Below, piece by piece: positions 22,780-24,642 of a stretch of 24,642 nucleotides of DNA; positions within the stretch are counted from its first letter, which is position 1, and each line of letters opens with the position of its first letter. The DNA is from an uncultured Lachnospiraceae bacterium (GTDB lineage: Bacteria; Bacillota; Clostridia; Lachnospirales; Lachnospiraceae), in the NCBI GenBank assembly GCA_910587305.1, contig CAJUKV010000046.1:1-24642 (forward strand). The letters run 5' to 3'. The position numbers and the translations under genes are program-made. The notes below the pieces were generated by a model, which worked only from the letters and a program-made list of their open reading frames with translations, made no database searches and was not told the DNA's origin.

Positions 22780-23859
22780 ATGTTTGACAGATTGGAGGAT
22801 TTGCTGATCCGGTTTGAGGAAATCATGAGCGAGTTAAATGAGCCCGGCGTGGCCGGCAATCAGGATAGATTTCGCAAACTGATGAAGGAGCAAAGCGATT
22901 TGACGCCCATTGTGGACGCTTATAAGGAATACAAAAAAGCAAAACAGGATGTGGAAGACTCACTTGCCATGCTGGAGGAGGAGTCAGATGAAGATATGCG
23001 CGAAATGCTCAAGGAAGAACTTTCATCTTCCAAAAAGCGCATCGAGGAATTGGAGCAGGAGCTTAAGATACTGCTTTTGCCAAAGGATCCCAACGATGAT
23101 AAAAACGTTATTGTGGAAATCAGGGCGGGCGCAGGCGGAGATGAAGCGGCTTTGTTTGCGGCGGAGATTTACCGTCTTTATGTGCACTATGCGGAAAGCC
23201 AGCGCTGGAAAGTGGAGACCTTAAATATGGATGAAATCGGTATCGGCGGCATGAAGGAAGTGAGCTTCATGATTAACGGCCAGGGGGCCTATTCCAGACT
23301 GAAATACGAAAGCGGCGTGCATCGCGTACAGCGTGTGCCGGAAACCGAGTCGGGCGGACGCATTCACACCTCAACCATCAGCGTGGCGGTGATGCCCGAG
23401 GCGGATGATGACATTGACATTGTGATTGAGGATAAGGATATCCGCATTGATGTTATGCGTGCATCAGGCAACGGCGGACAGTGCGTCAATACCACGGACT
23501 CGGCGGTACGTCTGACACATTATCCTACGGGAATTGTGGTGTACAGCCAGACGGAAAAGTCCCAGCTTCAAAATAAGGCAAAGGCCTTTGCCCTTTTAAA
23601 GGCAAAGCTTTATGATATAGAGCAACAGCAGAGGCACGACGCGGAGGCGGAGCTTAGAAGAAGCCAGATCGGTACGGGGGACCGCTCTGAAAAAATTCGT
23701 ACCTACAATTTCCCTCAGGGACGTGTTACGGATCATAGAATCGGGCTTACCCTTTATAAGTTAGATAAGGTAATGAACGGGGATATCCAGGAGATTATTG
23801 ACGCCTGCATTGCGGCGGACCAGGCTCGCAAGTTGTGCATCTTAAATCAGCAGGCGTAA
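22780..23859 (+). CDS. prfA: peptide chain release factor 1
   Basis: Recognises UAA and UAG and releases the finished protein. 359 residues, the normal length, from ATG 22780. That start has GGAGG nine bases upstream, whereas the earlier ATG 22771 touches the GGAGG and would add three residues. The N-terminal helical domain is rich in Glu and Lys. The codon-recognition region RVPETESGGRIHTS holds the tripeptide PET. The catalytic GGQ is at residues 232-234 (SGNGGQCVNTTDSA). The C-terminal RTYNFPQGRVTDHRIGLT is typical of RF1. A TATAAT-like box at about 22671 with no good -35 leaves it unclear whether it has its own promoter. A terminator follows. Confidence 0.97.
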   Translation: MFDRLEDLLIRFEEIMSELNEPGVAGNQDRFRKLMKEQSDLTPIVDAYKEYKKAKQDVEDSLAMLEEESDEDMREMLKEELSSSKKRIEELEQELKILLLPKDPNDDKNVIVEIRAGAGGDEAALFAAEIYRLYVHYAESQRWKVETLNMDEIGIGGMKEVSFMINGQGAYSRLKYESGVHRVQRVPETESGGRIHTSTISVAVMPEADDDIDIVIEDKDIRIDVMRASGNGGQCVNTTDSAVRLTHYPTGIVVYSQTEKSQLQNKAKAFALLKAKLYDIEQQQRHDAEAELRRSQIGTGDRSEKIRTYNFPQGRVTDHRIGLTLYKLDKVMNGDIQEIIDACIAADQARKLCILNQQA

Positions 23860-23923
23860 AAGCCTGATTTTATGCGGCTTCCGGGGATTTATCGGGTGTT
23901 TGCGCTCCTATAATTTTGAATAA

Positions 23924-23960
23924 AAATCGGTTCATTTGGCAGAAAAATGAGCCGGTTTTT
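23924..23960 (+). terminator. terminator after prfA
   Basis: CGGTTCAT (23928-23935) pairs with ATGAGCCG (23947-23954), extended by AAAT/GTTT pairing, then TTTTTTGTTTTTTGG. It closes the translation gene group. Confidence 0.85.
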
Positions 23961-23973
23961 TGTTTTTTGGGTT

Positions 23974-24022
23974 TATAGATAACTTCGCAGACCTAGTTTA
24001 CCCCCTATAGATGATTTCGCAG
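23974..24022 (+). repeat. 17-bp direct repeat, 32-base period
   Basis: TATAGATAACTTCGCAG (23974-23990) and TATAGATGATTTCGCAG (24006-24022) match at 15 of 17 positions. They lie in the 240-base gap between the prfA terminator and the RelA/SpoT-domain gene. The rest of that gap is AT-rich, with no gene and no clear promoter. Confidence 0.5.
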
Positions 24023-24203
24023 CCTTCCTTGGTCGGCTTTTGTCCGGTCAAAATAATTTGTAGACACATGTACAGCCAGCGCAGAGGCGGCACAATTAGC
24101 TATAATTATTATATCAGTCCTAAGTTATTTTATGAGTTACTATATATAATGATGGGGTGGCGGATGTTGATATAGTATGGTAATATATGTTTGAGGTGAT
24201 TGC

Positions 24204-24642
24204 TTGGAAGATATTTTGAAAAAAGATGGATTGTCATTAGAATTACTGGGAGACTTATCCTATCAATCAGGACTGGGAATAAGGCTGAAGAAAAATCTTC
24301 ACTATTTTGACAGGAAAGCATTGTTTGAAGAATTAGTGTCAGTAAATAAATGGTATGATACCTGTGAGCTGCTTCATGGGGTGATAGTAGATTACCGCAT
24401 AAAAAGTATCCAGTCGGCGATGCTGAAATATGACAGATATTATCCGGATCATCAGACAGCAAAGGTATTCAATGATATGTTGGGATTCCGTACTCTTTGT
24501 GACAGCTATCAGGAAATACTGGACATAGCTGTGTTAGATAAGATACGTGTGGCGGATATGACTGGTGGTAAGGCAAAAGATGACGGTTATCGGGGAGTCC
24601 ATGTGTATTTTCAGATGAGCAGTTTTCACTACCCGATAGAAA
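24204..24642 (+). CDS. RelA/SpoT-domain protein, probable small alarmone synthetase-like (3' end outside window)
   Basis: A frame open to the window edge from TTG 24204, with GAGGTGA just upstream; the in-frame TGA before it excludes an earlier start. The visible 146 residues begin LEDILKKDGLSLELLGDLSY. A stretch like the (p)ppGpp synthetase core follows: DYRIKSIQSAMLKYDRYYPD (compare R-x-K-S-x-x-S), VFNDMLGFRTLC (compare D-x-x-G-x-R) and DDGYRGVHVYFQ (compare N-G-Y-R-S-x-H). The window stops at YPIE, where the catalytic Glu-x-Gln motif is expected. No HD hydrolase domain precedes it, so it would be a single-domain type, either an alarmone synthetase or a toxin-like relative. Without the C-terminus this stays open. 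Confidence 0.7.
   Translation, partial: MEDILKKDGLSLELLGDLSYQSGLGIRLKKNLHYFDRKALFEELVSVNKWYDTCELLHGVIVDYRIKSIQSAMLKYDRYYPDHQTAKVFNDMLGFRTLCDSYQEILDIAVLDKIRVADMTGGKAKDDGYRGVHVYFQMSSFHYPIE

Noticed and set aside
24130..24462. 110-codon minus-strand frame at the right end
   Set aside because: It is antisense to the RelA/SpoT-domain gene, which has clear family motifs; no ribosome site was seen.

Overview
The window looks like a chromosomal segment of a spore-forming, gut-type Clostridia bacterium, most likely Lachnospiraceae. The reasons are the clostridial order rpmE - DUF1385 - prmC - prfA, a Fe-S-type PurF, a Rho with a charged N-terminal insertion, the DUF5717/DUF5716-like pair, a SpoIID-like protein behind a sigma-K-like promoter, and G+C-moderate sequence with AGGAGG-type ribosome sites. 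No rRNA, tRNA, CRISPR array or complete insertion sequence was seen. Family assignments come from motif recognition by eye; no database was searched.

Region 1 (1-4,000) is accessory in character. The 3' end of a GPH-family sugar transporter is followed by two minus-strand genes: a SpoIID/peptidoglycan-binding protein and an MFS efflux-type transporter. The MFS gene has a promoter, a 22-codon leader peptide and an attenuator-like hairpin upstream. These two genes are bracketed by inverted copies of one non-coding repeat (element B, 451-582 and 3747-3951). A second repeat (element A) abuts and truncates the left copy.

Region 2 (4,000-11,400) holds four consecutive plus-strand genes of unknown role: a 1187-residue DUF5717-like protein, a degenerate Hsp70-like protein (DUF5716-like), a TPR protein and a coiled-coil membrane protein. 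A copy of element A sits inside the run. This is the best candidate here for an undescribed system.

Region 3 (11,400-17,200) is a purine block: purC, purF, purB and a second, divergent purF-like gene. Structured leaders lie before purC, purF and the paralogue, and another element A lies between purC and purF.

Region 4 (17,200-20,400) has a two-gene AT-richer unit (a 78-residue unknown plus a retropepsin-like aspartic protease), rho, a 3 x 37-bp tandem array made from a piece of element A, and a small minus-strand gene. The last codons of rho appear to be duplicated about 540 bp downstream.

Region 5 (20,400-24,642) is translation housekeeping (rpmE, DUF1385 protein, prmC, prfA, terminator), then the 5' part of a RelA/SpoT-domain gene that runs off the end.

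Element A is the most distinctive non-coding signal. Three copies keep a common core. Each also has 19-23 bp terminal arms that pair with each other but differ in sequence between copies.
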